A stretch of DNA of 11,496 nt from JBBQBQ01 sp038317685 (GCA_038317685.1 JBBQBQ010000101.1:1-11496); one strand, 5' to 3'. Shown: positions 1 to 7,289, counted from the first letter of the stretch. The notes: a model not told the origin generated them from the letters alone. Numbers and translations are program-made.

Positions 1-370
1 TCTGGCGGCATTCAGAGCGACTCAGCAGGCCGTCACCGTTGACAAGTTTCCGCAACAGCATTTCAGGTAGATCGATAGCCAGGCCGCAGACATCCTCATC
101 GGTAAAAGAGAGATAGGCCTTGGCGATAACGGCCTTGTTCCCGGTCAGGGCACAACTGGCGCAAAAGGGAATTCCTTTTAGGGCCGAGATCCTCTCCAGG
201 CCGGCCTCCAGCACCTCCCCGATCTCTTCTGCCCGACCGATTTCTTCAGCGATGACGCCGAGCAGCAGGGTGTCTTCTCCCCGCTCGGCCAGCTGGTCAT
301 TCTCCAGTTGCAGGATTCGGACGTTTTCCCGCAGTTCCCGGATTTTTTGTTCCAGGTCAGCCGGTGGCAT
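1..370 (-). CDS. Coiled-coil / GAF-like sensory protein, N-terminal part (cut by window edge)
   Basis: The frame is open from an ATG at 370 to base 1 with no stop, giving 123 visible codons; the C-terminus lies outside the window. Residues about 4-32 (starting MPPADLEQKIRELRENVR) form a charged heptad-like coiled coil. Residues about 35-123 (DTLLLGVIAEEIGRAEEI, then LERISALKGIPFCASCAL) resemble the start of a divergent GAF-type sensory domain as found in Geobacter/Desulfuromonas signalling proteins. The start is supported by GGGAGAG just upstream of the ATG. The first 14 bases overlap the end of the hydrolase gene, so translation is probably coupled. As the last visible gene of the signalling block, it may carry the kinase or other output domain that the other sensors lack, but that part is not in the window. 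GAF assignment is by resemblance only; coding status is secure. Confidence 0.8.
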   Translation of the reverse strand, partial: MPPADLEQKIRELRENVRILQLENDQLAERGEDTLLLGVIAEEIGRAEEIGEVLEAGLERISALKGIPFCASCALTGNKAVIAKAYLSFTDEDVCGLAIDLPEMLLRKLVNGDGLLSRSECRQ

Positions 371-1181
371 GCTCTCTCCCGAAAAAGGCGATCAGTTCCC
401 GTGCTATCCTCTCGGGCTCGTCTTCCTGAATGAAATGGCCCCCCGTGGGAATCCGCACCAGTCGGCTTCCCGGAATTTCTCGATGAAGTTTTTCCGCTAT
501 TGTGGCGCCCAGATAGGGGTCGGCGTCGCCCCTGATGATCAGCACCGGGAGCTCCAGATGATGGAGCTTCTCCCCGATTTCCATGAGGTTGTGGTTGTCG
601 AGACATTTGGCGAAATGCATGAAGGCCCTTCGCCCCTCCGCGGTTCGCAGCGGCGCCATGAAGAGCTCCATCAGCTCATCGGTCACCCGCTCCTTATGGA
701 AAATCCCCCGTTTCACCACGAGCTTGAAGGTGCCGAGGTCGAAGGAGGCCATCAAAAACTGCCTAACAATCGGGGTGCGGAGGGCGACGATGGGTTGCAC
801 CGGCCAGAAATCATAGGCCACGGTATTGATCAGCGTCAGGTCCTGGAGAAGCTCCGGATGGCGGACGGCGAAGATCTGTCCCATCCCCCCGCCCAGATCG
901 TGGCCCACAAAATGGAATGCCCCGAGCCCCAGCTTGACCACGAATTCATACAGCCTCTCGGCGTGGTCCTTGATCGCATAGGAGACGCCGAGCGGTTTGT
1001 CGGAGTCCCCGCAGCCGAGCAGATCGACGGCGATCACGTCATAATCTTTCGCCAGGAGCGGAACGATCTTTCTCCAGATAAAGGCATAGGTCGTAATCCC
1101 GTGAACCAGCAGAACCGGTTCACCTTTGCCCTCCCGCCGATAGGCCAGGGAATGCCCGGCGATGGTCAGTTTTTGCGACAA
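357..1181 (-). CDS. Alpha/beta-fold hydrolase with an Asp nucleophile (epoxide hydrolase / dehalogenase-like)
   Basis: A 274-residue single-domain alpha/beta hydrolase, the usual length for the fold. The oxyanion-hole region is LLVHGIT (residues 24-30). The nucleophile elbow is VGHDLGG (92-98), placing Asp95 where many relatives have Ser. A second acid lies in RGDADPY (217-223, Asp221 or Asp219) and the catalytic His is His249 in GGHFIQEDEP. The CGDSDKP stretch (57-63) matches the epoxide hydrolase/haloalkane dehalogenase side of the superfamily. The residue after the nucleophile is Leu, not the Trp used for halide binding in classical haloalkane dehalogenases, so the substrate is unknown. 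There is no signal peptide, so it should be cytoplasmic. The start is a TTG at 1181 with AAGGA about nine bases upstream; no ATG is available near it. It lies 29 bp after the GAF protein and overlaps the next gene by 14 bp, so it is co-transcribed with sensory genes. Confidence 0.92.
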   Translation of the reverse strand: MSQKLTIAGHSLAYRREGKGEPVLLVHGITTYAFIWRKIVPLLAKDYDVIAVDLLGCGDSDKPLGVSYAIKDHAERLYEFVVKLGLGAFHFVGHDLGGGMGQIFAVRHPELLQDLTLINTVAYDFWPVQPIVALRTPIVRQFLMASFDLGTFKLVVKRGIFHKERVTDELMELFMAPLRTAEGRRAFMHFAKCLDNHNLMEIGEKLHHLELPVLIIRGDADPYLGATIAEKLHREIPGSRLVRIPTGGHFIQEDEPERIARELIAFFGREHATG

Positions 1182-1210
1182 GGTTGTCGTTCCTTTTCGG
1201 GAGGGCTTGG

Positions 1211-1942
1211 TTACGGATTCATGTCCTTTTCCAGTTGCCTGATCCGTTCCTTCAACTCCATCATCCGCAGCTCCCGACCGACGAAGAGCTTGTTCATCCG
1301 CTCAAGCTCGGCGGTTTTTGCTTCCAATTCCGCGGTGCGTTCGCGAACCAGTTCTTCCAGGCGGCCGCGATAGGCGGAGAGTTCTTCGTTGGCGGCAGTC
1401 AGTTCATGGGTGCGTTCCTCAACCTTGCGCTCCAGTTCGTTCTTGGCCTTTTGCAGCTGGTCCTTCTGCCAACGATTTTCAAGCATGAGCGCAACGTAAC
1501 TGGACAGGTTGCTCAGGAACGGTTGATACAGGTCAAGCAAGGTGGCCTGATCGATCTTGAAGACAAAGAAGCCGAAATGATGCTGATTGGAATCGATGGC
1601 GATGCCGCGCATCCCGGGCTGATCGGCCAGGTCGCACTTGAAACCCGGGGCGGTCGGCAGGGGCGTGCCGTCTTCCCGGGCCAGGTGGTGCCGGGTTTCG
1701 CACGCCGCGCACACGCCGCTTGCCATTTCGCCGGCCGGTACGGACTGGCCTCCCAGGCAGACCCGGGAGGCGCTGATGCCGGGGATCGTGGTCAGGAGCT
1801 GGGCATAGAATTCCGCAATCCGGCGGCTATCGGGGAGTGCAAATACGACATTCTGGGCTGCCAGGATCTGTCCCAGAATGCGGGCATCCGCCGTTGGTCC
1901 AGCCTGCTTCAGGTGGTCGGGCGGGCGTTCCTCTTCAGTCAT
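1211..1942 (-). CDS. GAF-like domain and coiled-coil signalling protein without output domain
   Basis: A 243-residue soluble protein. Residues about 25-155 look like a GAF-type sensory domain (QNVVFALPDSRRIAEFYAQLL to LSSYVALMLENRW), with a Cys pair VCAAC (Cys78, Cys81) plus Cys62 and Cys103 that could bind a metal or sense redox state. Residues about 158-240 are one long coiled coil ending in KLFVGRELRMMELKERI (218-234), a tail also present at the end of the membrane PAS sensor at 2752-4470. There is no histidine kinase, GGDEF, HD or DNA-binding domain, so it must signal through a partner. The ATG at 1942 overlaps the last 8 bp of the MEDS gene, with AGAAGG close upstream, so the two are probably translationally coupled. 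The shared tail suggests the two sensors dock on a common effector; that is inference. Confidence 0.85.
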   Translation of the reverse strand: MTEEERPPDHLKQAGPTADARILGQILAAQNVVFALPDSRRIAEFYAQLLTTIPGISASRVCLGGQSVPAGEMASGVCAACETRHHLAREDGTPLPTAPGFKCDLADQPGMRGIAIDSNQHHFGFFVFKIDQATLLDLYQPFLSNLSSYVALMLENRWQKDQLQKAKNELERKVEERTHELTAANEELSAYRGRLEELVRERTAELEAKTAELERMNKLFVGRELRMMELKERIRQLEKDMNP

Positions 1943-2573
1943 GACCTTCTCTGCTCATTTCCAACGTTGCCAGAAATTCCTCCGGCTTGATAAATAACGG
2001 ATTTCGGACGATCTGCCCCCTGGCAATCATGTAAGGATGCACCTGGAGGACCTTGAACAAGGTGGCCCCGTCAAAAAGGCGGGCGTCGTACTGGCACATT
2101 CCGATATAGGGGAAGGTTTCGATGATCATATTGATGCGGACTTCATACTCCAGAAAATGGTCGGCGCCGGGAATGTCGCGTAGCACCCAACTCATCTCAC
2201 CACAGGCGCGCGAACCGCGATAACCCGCTTTTTGGGCCATGGCGTAGCGGGACACCATCGTGGCAATCACGTCCCGGGGTACGAATCGCCCTCTCGGGCA
2301 ATAAGCGCTCTCGGCCTTGACGATGCCGAAAACACCATCCGCCTCGGCCGCTGAAATTTCCACCCCGGCCTCCCGGAGCCAGGCGCGGAGGTCCTGCGGA
2401 GAGGTCGTATCCGCGAAGTAGCGCACCAGCTCTCCCTGGTTCAGTCCGGTGGCCAAATATTCGGAGACGGTTTTGCGGCGCTGGTCCTCGCTGTCATAAA
2501 TCAGACACACATGATGACAGCCCGGAGGGACCTCAAGCGGGCCTTTGGCCGTATCCCATTCCTGTTGGCTCAT
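1935..2573 (-). CDS. MEDS-domain sensory protein (DcmR-like sensory domain)
   Basis: A 212-residue soluble protein. Residues about 18-185 match the MEDS domain (methanogen/methylotroph, DcmR sensory): the opening GCHHVCLIYDSEDQRR (18-33), LNQGELVRYFAD (44-55), RGSRACGEMSW (119-129), and the closing YDARLFDGATLFKVLQVHPY (162-181). The family is named after DcmR, the regulator of dichloromethane degradation, and is often found in sensor proteins; its ligand is generally not known. This copy has no DNA-binding domain, unlike DcmR, so it is a stand-alone input module. The ATG at 2573 is preceded by AAAGGAG at good spacing. It starts 178 bp after the PAS sensor gene, a gap containing a GC-rich hairpin, and overlaps the GAF gene by 8 bp. 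It likely works with the neighbouring sensors. Domain call is confident; ligand and partner are unknown. Confidence 0.88.
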   Translation of the reverse strand: MSQQEWDTAKGPLEVPPGCHHVCLIYDSEDQRRKTVSEYLATGLNQGELVRYFADTTSPQDLRAWLREAGVEISAAEADGVFGIVKAESAYCPRGRFVPRDVIATMVSRYAMAQKAGYRGSRACGEMSWVLRDIPGADHFLEYEVRINMIIETFPYIGMCQYDARLFDGATLFKVLQVHPYMIARGQIVRNPLFIKPEEFLATLEMSREGHD

Positions 2574-2681
2574 GGCGGGACTCCTTTCTTTACCATTCTT
2601 GATGGCTTAACCGGAATCCATCCCCCGTGACCAGCGACCTGCCGTTATGCCGTCGCCAACCCCGGTCAGAAACGCGGCAGG

Positions 2682-2733
2682 CCAGGCGGCTCCCGCAACA
2701 ACCGCGGCTGAGCGGTTGCGAAGCCCCGCCAGG
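2682..2733 (-). other. GC-rich nested hairpin between PAS sensor and MEDS genes
   Basis: An inner perfect 7-bp inverted repeat (2699-2705 with 2712-2718, 6-base loop) sits inside a longer imperfect outer stem (2685-2691 with 2722-2730, extended by two pairs at 2682-2683/2732-2733). It begins 19 bases after the stop codon of the membrane sensor. There is no T-run on either side, so it is not a standard intrinsic terminator; it may stabilise the upstream mRNA or partly separate the sensor pair from the MEDS-GAF-hydrolase genes. Confidence 0.4.
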
Positions 2734-2751
2734 TCCGCCCGTTTACCGGAC

Positions 2752-4470
2752 TTATTCCAAGGTTTCTTCCAGACTCTTGGGCATGGCAACCTGCTCCAGG
2801 TCATTGATCCGTTTCTTCAGCTCGACCATCCTGAGTTCGCGGCCGACAAAGAGTTTGATGGTTCGTTCCAGCTCATGGTTCTTTGCCTCAAGGGCGGCGG
2901 TTCGTTCGGTTACCCGCCCTTCCAGCTCTTCATTAAGCGCCTGCAACGCTTCCTCGTCCTGCTTCCTTTGGGTGATATCCCGGCAAATCCCCACCAGCCC
3001 CTGAATTTCGCCGTCGGGTCCCCGGAAAGGGACCTTCGAGGTGTCGAGGAGGACCCGGCGACCATCCGGATAGGTGACCCACTCCTCGGTGCGCAGCGAC
3101 TTCCCGACTTCCAGCACCTGCCGGTCTTCCTCCTGGACCCGGCCCGCCATCTCCCAGCCGAAAAAATCGAAGTCGGTCTTGCCGATCTGCGCCTCTTCGG
3201 GAAGGCCGAGGAAGGCCTCGGAGGCCTGGTTACAGCCGAGGTAGACACCGGCCCGATCCTTGATGAAGATCAAGTCGTCGGCCGAGTCGATGATACAGCG
3301 CAGCAGGGCCCGTTCCCGGCGCAGCCCTTCTTCCGCCCGCTTGTGTTCGGTAATGTCGCGAAAGGTCGTCACTACGGCGTATGGTTTCTTTTCGCCGGGG
3401 GCCGTCAGTGGCTGGCAATTGACGGAAATCCAGACCAGGGTGCGGTCCGGCTGGTAAATCCCCATGACCACGTCGCTCTGCGGTTCGCCGCTGCGCAGGG
3501 TGACCATGGCCGGGTGGTGCTTGCCGGGGAAGGGGAGGCCGTCTTCATGGATCGCCTGCCATAGGGGGTCATCGGAGGTTCGGCCGAGCATCTGTGCGGC
3601 GGCGCGTCCCTCGATCGCTTCAGCGGCGGGGTTGATCGCGGTGATCGTCCCGTCCGCCCCTTGGAAGACGACCCCTTCGGCCATGGCGGTTACCAGGGAA
3701 CGGTACATCGCTTCGCTTTGGCGCAGGCGTTCCCGTTCTTCGAGCAATTGCCGTTCGGCGGCGGCCAGCCTCCTTGAAACCGCGTTCAGGGAGGCACCAA
3801 GCTCCGTAATTTCGGACGGTTGCCCGGTAATGGCGATCTGTGCCCCTTTGCAAGCATCGAGCTGGGCGGCAAAGGCGGTGAGGCGGCTGATCGATTGTAC
3901 GGTGGGGCGCAGTACCAGAATAATCAGCCCGGCACTGCCGATCACCCAGGCCAGGGCCAGCAGCAGAGTGTTCTCCCAGGTGCCGGCCTGGGTCTGGTGG
4001 ATCGTCGCCAGGCTGAAGTCGGCCCTGATCCAGCCGAGGAGACTTCCGGCCGTAATCGGCTGCCAGATGACCAGCCGGTCTTTTTCAACACGGGTCGCTG
4101 GAGCCGGAGATGTTGGGGGAGAGAGGCGGGCGAGTCCGGTCTTGGTCTGGGGTTCCCCATTCGGGCCGTCGGCGACTTCGCCAAGGAGGGCGCCGTTCGG
4201 CTCGCAGACCTGGAGCCGCAGAATGTCGGGCAAGGCGGCCGATTGGAGGAGGAAGGTCTCCAGCTCGGCATAGTCCCGGACCAGCAGGTAGCGGGCGCAG
4301 CTTTCAGCGAGGTTTTGGGTCATGACCCCCGCATTGAGGCGCATAGCGACCAGGAGTTTTTCGGTCTGGTTCCTCGCTGTCACCCAGCCGGAGGTCACGC
4401 CGGTGACGAGGAGGATGCAGGAGACGACAAGGACGATCCGGGTATTCAGACTGCGGGGGAGTCGCGGCAT
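2752..4470 (-). CDS. Membrane-bound sensor with two PAS domains and no kinase domain
   Basis: A 572-residue inner-membrane protein. Transmembrane segment 1 is at about 11-31, an extracytoplasmic domain spans 32-165, and transmembrane segment 2 is at about 167-188. A HAMP-like linker follows (189-240, with LRPTVQSISRL), then a coiled coil (235-255), PAS 1 (about 253-376, closing with TTFRDITEHKRAEE), PAS 2 (about 385-502, closing with GICRDITQRKQDEE) and a final coiled coil (503-563) containing KLFVGRELRMVELKKRI (539-555). It stops where a histidine kinase would normally begin, with no H-box or ATPase domain. The ATG at 4470 lies one base after the stop codon of the binding-protein gene, with GGGGA upstream, so the two are tightly coupled; the binding protein probably delivers its ligand to the extracytoplasmic domain of this sensor. 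The tail is nearly the same as that of the GAF protein at 1211-1942. Output partner unknown. Confidence 0.92.
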   Translation of the reverse strand: MPRLPRSLNTRIVLVVSCILLVTGVTSGWVTARNQTEKLLVAMRLNAGVMTQNLAESCARYLLVRDYAELETFLLQSAALPDILRLQVCEPNGALLGEVADGPNGEPQTKTGLARLSPPTSPAPATRVEKDRLVIWQPITAGSLLGWIRADFSLATIHQTQAGTWENTLLLALAWVIGSAGLIILVLRPTVQSISRLTAFAAQLDACKGAQIAITGQPSEITELGASLNAVSRRLAAAERQLLEERERLRQSEAMYRSLVTAMAEGVVFQGADGTITAINPAAEAIEGRAAAQMLGRTSDDPLWQAIHEDGLPFPGKHHPAMVTLRSGEPQSDVVMGIYQPDRTLVWISVNCQPLTAPGEKKPYAVVTTFRDITEHKRAEEGLRRERALLRCIIDSADDLIFIKDRAGVYLGCNQASEAFLGLPEEAQIGKTDFDFFGWEMAGRVQEEDRQVLEVGKSLRTEEWVTYPDGRRVLLDTSKVPFRGPDGEIQGLVGICRDITQRKQDEEALQALNEELEGRVTERTAALEAKNHELERTIKLFVGRELRMVELKKRINDLEQVAMPKSLEETLE

Positions 4471-4471
4471 G

Positions 4472-5320
4472 TTAATTTCCCCAGTTGGTGAGGCCTTGGA
4501 TGTCGATCTCTTCCAATGACTTGTAATCCCTGGCGTAATCGGCCGAAACCGGGTCCCCGAGAGGGAGGGTCTGGAGGAGTTTCGCCCCGTCCGGGGTCGC
4601 CGCGAAGGCGAAGATGGCCTTTCGCACCGCCTCCCGGACCGTCTTGGGAACCCGCGGATGACTGCTGAGTGGGTGGGAAGCGATCTCCGGCGTCATGACG
4701 AGGGCACGCAGTTGCCGCTGGGTCTCCTCCGGCATCCGTTCCAGCTCCGGGACGTAGACAGCGCCGGCATCGCTCTTCCCCAACAGGACGTTCATGATCA
4801 CGTTTTTGCTGGAGCCCGCATATTCCCGAGCGAAGGGGAACTGGTGTTTCTGGTCGGCGAGCAGATGGAGGATAAAAACACTGCACAGATTCTTGTTGCC
4901 GACAAAGGCGATCGATTTCCCGGTCAGGTCATCGAGGGTCTTGAAGGGGGAATCGTAGCGCACGAAGAGTCCCACGGCAATCGATCGACTGCTGCGCAAC
5001 AATGGCTGATAGCCGTTCGACTGGTGGGCGACCACCGTTTGGATCGGCGAGGCGAAGATGAAGTCGGGTTTGCCGCTCCAGATATCCCGCTCGAATTCAT
5101 CCATTTTTTCATAGAGGGTGAGGTGGAAGCTGAGGCCGGTCGTCCGGGACAGAGAGTCCACCAACGGCTTCCATTGGATGTGCAGGGTGACCGGAGGGGC
5201 AGAGGGGGCGACGGCCAGGGTATAGGCCTTCCCGCCCGCGGCAGAGGCTGGGGAGGCGGCAGCGAAAACGAATAGGGCCGACCCAACCCAACGAAGGACC
5301 ATCCGGGGAAAATTCAACAT
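4472..5320 (-). CDS. PhnD-like periplasmic substrate-binding protein
   Basis: A 282-residue secreted protein. The N-terminus is a clear signal peptide (positive MLNFPRMVLR, hydrophobic core 11-22, probable cleavage near ASA, residues 25-27). The mature part matches the phosphate/phosphite/phosphonate ABC-transporter binding family (PhnD-like, type-2 periplasmic binding fold): a YTLAVAPSAPP opening strand, KPDFIFASPIQTV (84-96), the hinge TLDDLTGKSIAFVGNKN (128-144), and KSDAGAVYVPELE (182-194). No ABC permease or ATPase gene is nearby; instead the next gene, one base away, is a membrane PAS sensor. In this setting it is more likely a ligand-presenting co-receptor than a transporter part, as known for other binding-protein/sensor pairs; that is inference and the ligand is unknown. 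The ATG at 5320 is preceded by AAAAGGAG at 6-7 bases. It is the first gene of the second signalling block. Confidence 0.88.
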   Translation of the reverse strand: MLNFPRMVLRWVGSALFVFAAASPASAAGGKAYTLAVAPSAPPVTLHIQWKPLVDSLSRTTGLSFHLTLYEKMDEFERDIWSGKPDFIFASPIQTVVAHQSNGYQPLLRSSRSIAVGLFVRYDSPFKTLDDLTGKSIAFVGNKNLCSVFILHLLADQKHQFPFAREYAGSSKNVIMNVLLGKSDAGAVYVPELERMPEETQRQLRALVMTPEIASHPLSSHPRVPKTVREAVRKAIFAFAATPDGAKLLQTLPLGDPVSADYARDYKSLEEIDIQGLTNWGN

Positions 5321-5531
5321 CGGGAACTCCTTTTCCCCCTCGGTTTGGGCGCACCGTGGCCGTCAGGTCTCAGGCGTGTGACGTCAATTGCTCGGAGCTG
5401 AAGCGGCCGTCGGGCCGCCGCCCTTGGGTATTATCGAATCTGGCGCTGGGAAGATTTTAAAAGTCTAACCTTTTTTGCGGTGAATGCACGAAGGTGCCTC
5501 TGCCTTTACCGGGGGGCTGGGCAAGGGCGGA
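5321..5531 (-). promoter_or_regulatory. Leader/intergenic region upstream of the PhnD-like gene
   Basis: This 211-bp gap separates the response regulator from the binding-protein gene and is the most likely place for the promoter of the second block. It contains a perfect 6-bp hairpin with a 4-base loop (5403-5408/5413-5418), a TGACGTCA palindrome (5379-5386) and, on the minus strand, a GATAAT hexamer without a convincing -35 partner. No strong terminator was seen behind the response regulator, so read-through into the second block is possible. Confidence 0.3.
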
Positions 5532-6245
5532 TCAGCGGCGCTCCGGCTCCGGTTGGCGCACAAAGCGGTAGCCTCGGCTGCGGATTGTGAGGAAGTGGCG
5601 AGGCTTGGCGGGGTCGGTTTCGAAGTACTTGCGGAGGCGGACAATGAAGTTGTCAAGAGTGCGAGTCTCGGTGTCCGGAGCCATCCCCCAGACGGCTTCG
5701 AGGAGATCGGCGCGGGAGAGGATCTCCCCTTCGCGGCGGAAGAAGGTGCGCAGCATGCGGGCTTCCAAATCGGTCAAACGCAACTCCCCTTCGGGGGTCA
5801 CGGCGCTGCCGGCGCGCAGATTGACCTGGTTGGCGCCGAAGGCATAATGCTCCTCGGGGCTGACCCGGTGATACCATTCGGAGCGGCGCAGCATTCCTTT
5901 GACCCGCAGCAGGAATTCGTCAAGGGAGAAGGGCTTGGTCAGGTAGTCGTCGGCGCCGGCTGAGAGTCCCCGCAGCCGGTCCCGCTCTTCCCCCCGAGCC
6001 GTCAGCATCAGGACCGGCAGACGTGGGTCGAGGCGCCGCAACCGTTTGCAGACGGCGATGCCGTCCATCCCCGGCAGCGTAAGGTCGAGGACGACCAGGG
6101 CAAAATCGCTGCCGGCGAAGTGCTCAAGCGCCTCCTCGCCACTGACTGCGTGGATCACCCGGTAGCCTTCTTCCTCCAGGTTGAAGACCAGGCCGCGGGC
6201 GATACTCGGCTCATCTTCCACCAACAGGACCCGAGGCTGATTCAT
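5532..6245 (-). CDS. OmpR/PhoB-family response regulator
   Basis: A 237-residue two-domain regulator. The receiver domain (about 4-120) has the acidic pair Glu10-Asp11, phosphoacceptor Asp54 in VVLDLTLPGMDG, Thr82 and Lys104 in YLTKPF. The C-terminal winged helix (about 133-232) has LRLTDLEARMLRTFFRREG, the recognition-helix region RTLDNFIVRLRKYFE and the hairpin LTIRSRGYRFV typical of OmpR/PhoB proteins. Phosphorylated dimers of this family bind tandem direct repeats with an 11-bp period, and such repeats are present at 7250-7271 upstream of its own operon. The ATG at 6245 overlaps the stop of the kinase gene (ATGA), with GGGGAG upstream, so the pair is coupled. All key residues are intact. 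Target genes are unknown; candidates are its own operon, the divergent flavoprotein gene and the binding-protein/sensor block downstream. Confidence 0.97.
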   Translation of the reverse strand: MNQPRVLLVEDEPSIARGLVFNLEEEGYRVIHAVSGEEALEHFAGSDFALVVLDLTLPGMDGIAVCKRLRRLDPRLPVLMLTARGEERDRLRGLSAGADDYLTKPFSLDEFLLRVKGMLRRSEWYHRVSPEEHYAFGANQVNLRAGSAVTPEGELRLTDLEARMLRTFFRREGEILSRADLLEAVWGMAPDTETRTLDNFIVRLRKYFETDPAKPRHFLTIRSRGYRFVRQPEPERR

Positions 6246-7201
6246 GGCCGGTCTCCCCGGGCGGTCCGCTCGAGCGGCAGCTGAATGTGGAAGTTCGTCC
6301 CCGTCCCCGGTCCCCCGCTCTCCAGCCAGACTTTCCCGCCATGCAGCTTCACCATGGCGCGGACGATGAAGAGCCCCAGTCCCGACCCGCGAATCGTTTC
6401 TCCACGGGGCCGAATCCGGTAAAAGAGGTTGAAAACCTTCTTGCGGTGACGTTTTTCGATCCCCTTGCCGCTATCCTGGAACTCCAGGTGGGCCCACGTG
6501 CCGTCCCGGTAGAGGGCGATACGCAGCCGCGGGGGGCCGTCCGAGTAGAGGATGGCGTTCTCGAGCAGGTTGCGAAAGGCCGTTTCCAACCCTTCCTGGT
6601 CGATCGGCGCGTGGATTCCCGGCGCGATCTCCAGCTGCATCGTCCCGGCCCGGGGCAGGGAGAACTGGTGGGGGCGAAAATAGCCGGCCATGAATTCGGA
6701 AAGATCAGTCACCTGCAGATTGAGGCGCATGCCGCGCTGTTCAAGCCGGCTGGCGGAGAGGAGATTATCGATCAGGGTGCCGAGGCGGGCGGCGTCTCCG
6801 AGCATGGTGTCAACGAAGGTCTGCAGCTTCTGCGGCGGCGGCTGGCGGCGGCGGATCGTCTCCAGATGCAGCTGCAGCGAGGCCAGGGGCGATTTGAGTT
6901 CGTGGGTGACCTGGGCGATGAAGTTGCGCTGCGCCCGATAGAGTGCCGCCTGGCGCTGCCAGAAGAGAAAGATAATATAAACTCCGGCCAGGATCGCAGC
7001 GAGGAGCAGAATCCCCTCGACGAGGATGAACCAGTCGATTCCTCCCTGGAGCAGTTCCGGGCTGTACTTGGAGGCCAGATCCCGCAGCCGGCGGTGGCTC
7101 TTGAGGAACCAGACGATCCAGAAGATCAGCAGGACCACCCAGATAAGCTGGATGGCGATGAACGTGAAAAGGGGGTTGACGAGTCGACCGATGCGCTTCA
7201 T
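6242..7201 (-). CDS. Membrane sensor histidine kinase, partner of the response regulator
   Basis: A 319-residue kinase. Two transmembrane segments (about 11-33 and 56-80) frame an extracytoplasmic loop of only about 22 residues, so it probably senses the membrane itself, an internal signal or a partner protein rather than a ligand bound outside. No HAMP domain is evident. The H-box is FIAQVTHELKSPLASLQ with His100; the N-box NLLENAILYSDG has Asn215; the G1 box is DSGKG (243-247), the F-box KKVFNLFYR follows, and the G2 box is GSGLGLF (273-279). The start chosen is the ATG at 7201, preceded by AAGGA at seven bases; an in-frame TTG 17 codons upstream would add a polar stretch without a good ribosome binding site. 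The gene overlaps the regulator gene by 4 bp. It is transcribed away from the flavoprotein gene across a 152-bp intergenic region. Confidence 0.95.
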   Translation of the reverse strand: MKRIGRLVNPLFTFIAIQLIWVVLLIFWIVWFLKSHRRLRDLASKYSPELLQGGIDWFILVEGILLLAAILAGVYIIFLFWQRQAALYRAQRNFIAQVTHELKSPLASLQLHLETIRRRQPPPQKLQTFVDTMLGDAARLGTLIDNLLSASRLEQRGMRLNLQVTDLSEFMAGYFRPHQFSLPRAGTMQLEIAPGIHAPIDQEGLETAFRNLLENAILYSDGPPRLRIALYRDGTWAHLEFQDSGKGIEKRHRKKVFNLFYRIRPRGETIRGSGLGLFIVRAMVKLHGGKVWLESGGPGTGTNFHIQLPLERTARGDRP

Positions 7202-7249
7202 AGCCTTTTCCTTATCACGGGGTTGCCGGCTGAACAAGAGGAATTTCAG

Positions 7250-7271
7250 CAACTTTTACAGAACTATTACA
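7250..7271. promoter_or_regulatory. Tandem 11-bp direct repeats, candidate response-regulator operator
   Basis: Two adjacent 11-mers, CAACTTTTACA (7250-7260) and GAACTATTACA (7261-7271), agree at 9 of 11 positions. An 11-bp period is the spacing at which OmpR/PhoB-type winged-helix regulators bind as head-to-tail dimers. The repeats lie 49 bp upstream of the kinase start and 83 bp upstream of the flavoprotein start, so they could control both divergent transcripts. Binding by the regulator at 5532-6245 is inferred from spacing and position only. Confidence 0.5.
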
Positions 7272-7289
7272 ATCGGCTCGCTCCGGCCT

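Noticed and set aside
120..1373. Long open frame on the + strand opposite the hydrolase and the GAF gene
   Set aside because: It lies antisense to genes with clear catalytic and domain motifs, its product has a biased composition without a recognisable domain, and it has no good ribosome binding site. Similar long + strand frames opposite the PAS sensor, the kinase and the AAA+ gene were rejected for the same reason.
5379..5386. TGACGTCA palindrome as a defined operator
   Set aside because: An 8-bp palindrome occurs easily by chance and there is no second copy or known regulator to tie it to.
5478..5500. Sigma-54-like promoter (GGCAC...GC on the minus strand) upstream of the PhnD-like gene
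   Set aside because: The spacing between the GG and GC elements is one base short of the strict sigma-54 requirement, and no sigma-54 activator gene is nearby.
7202..7252. Upstream TTG start of the histidine kinase, adding 17 residues
   Set aside because: The ATG at 7201 has AAGGA at ideal spacing, while the TTG has none and would run through the probable operator region.
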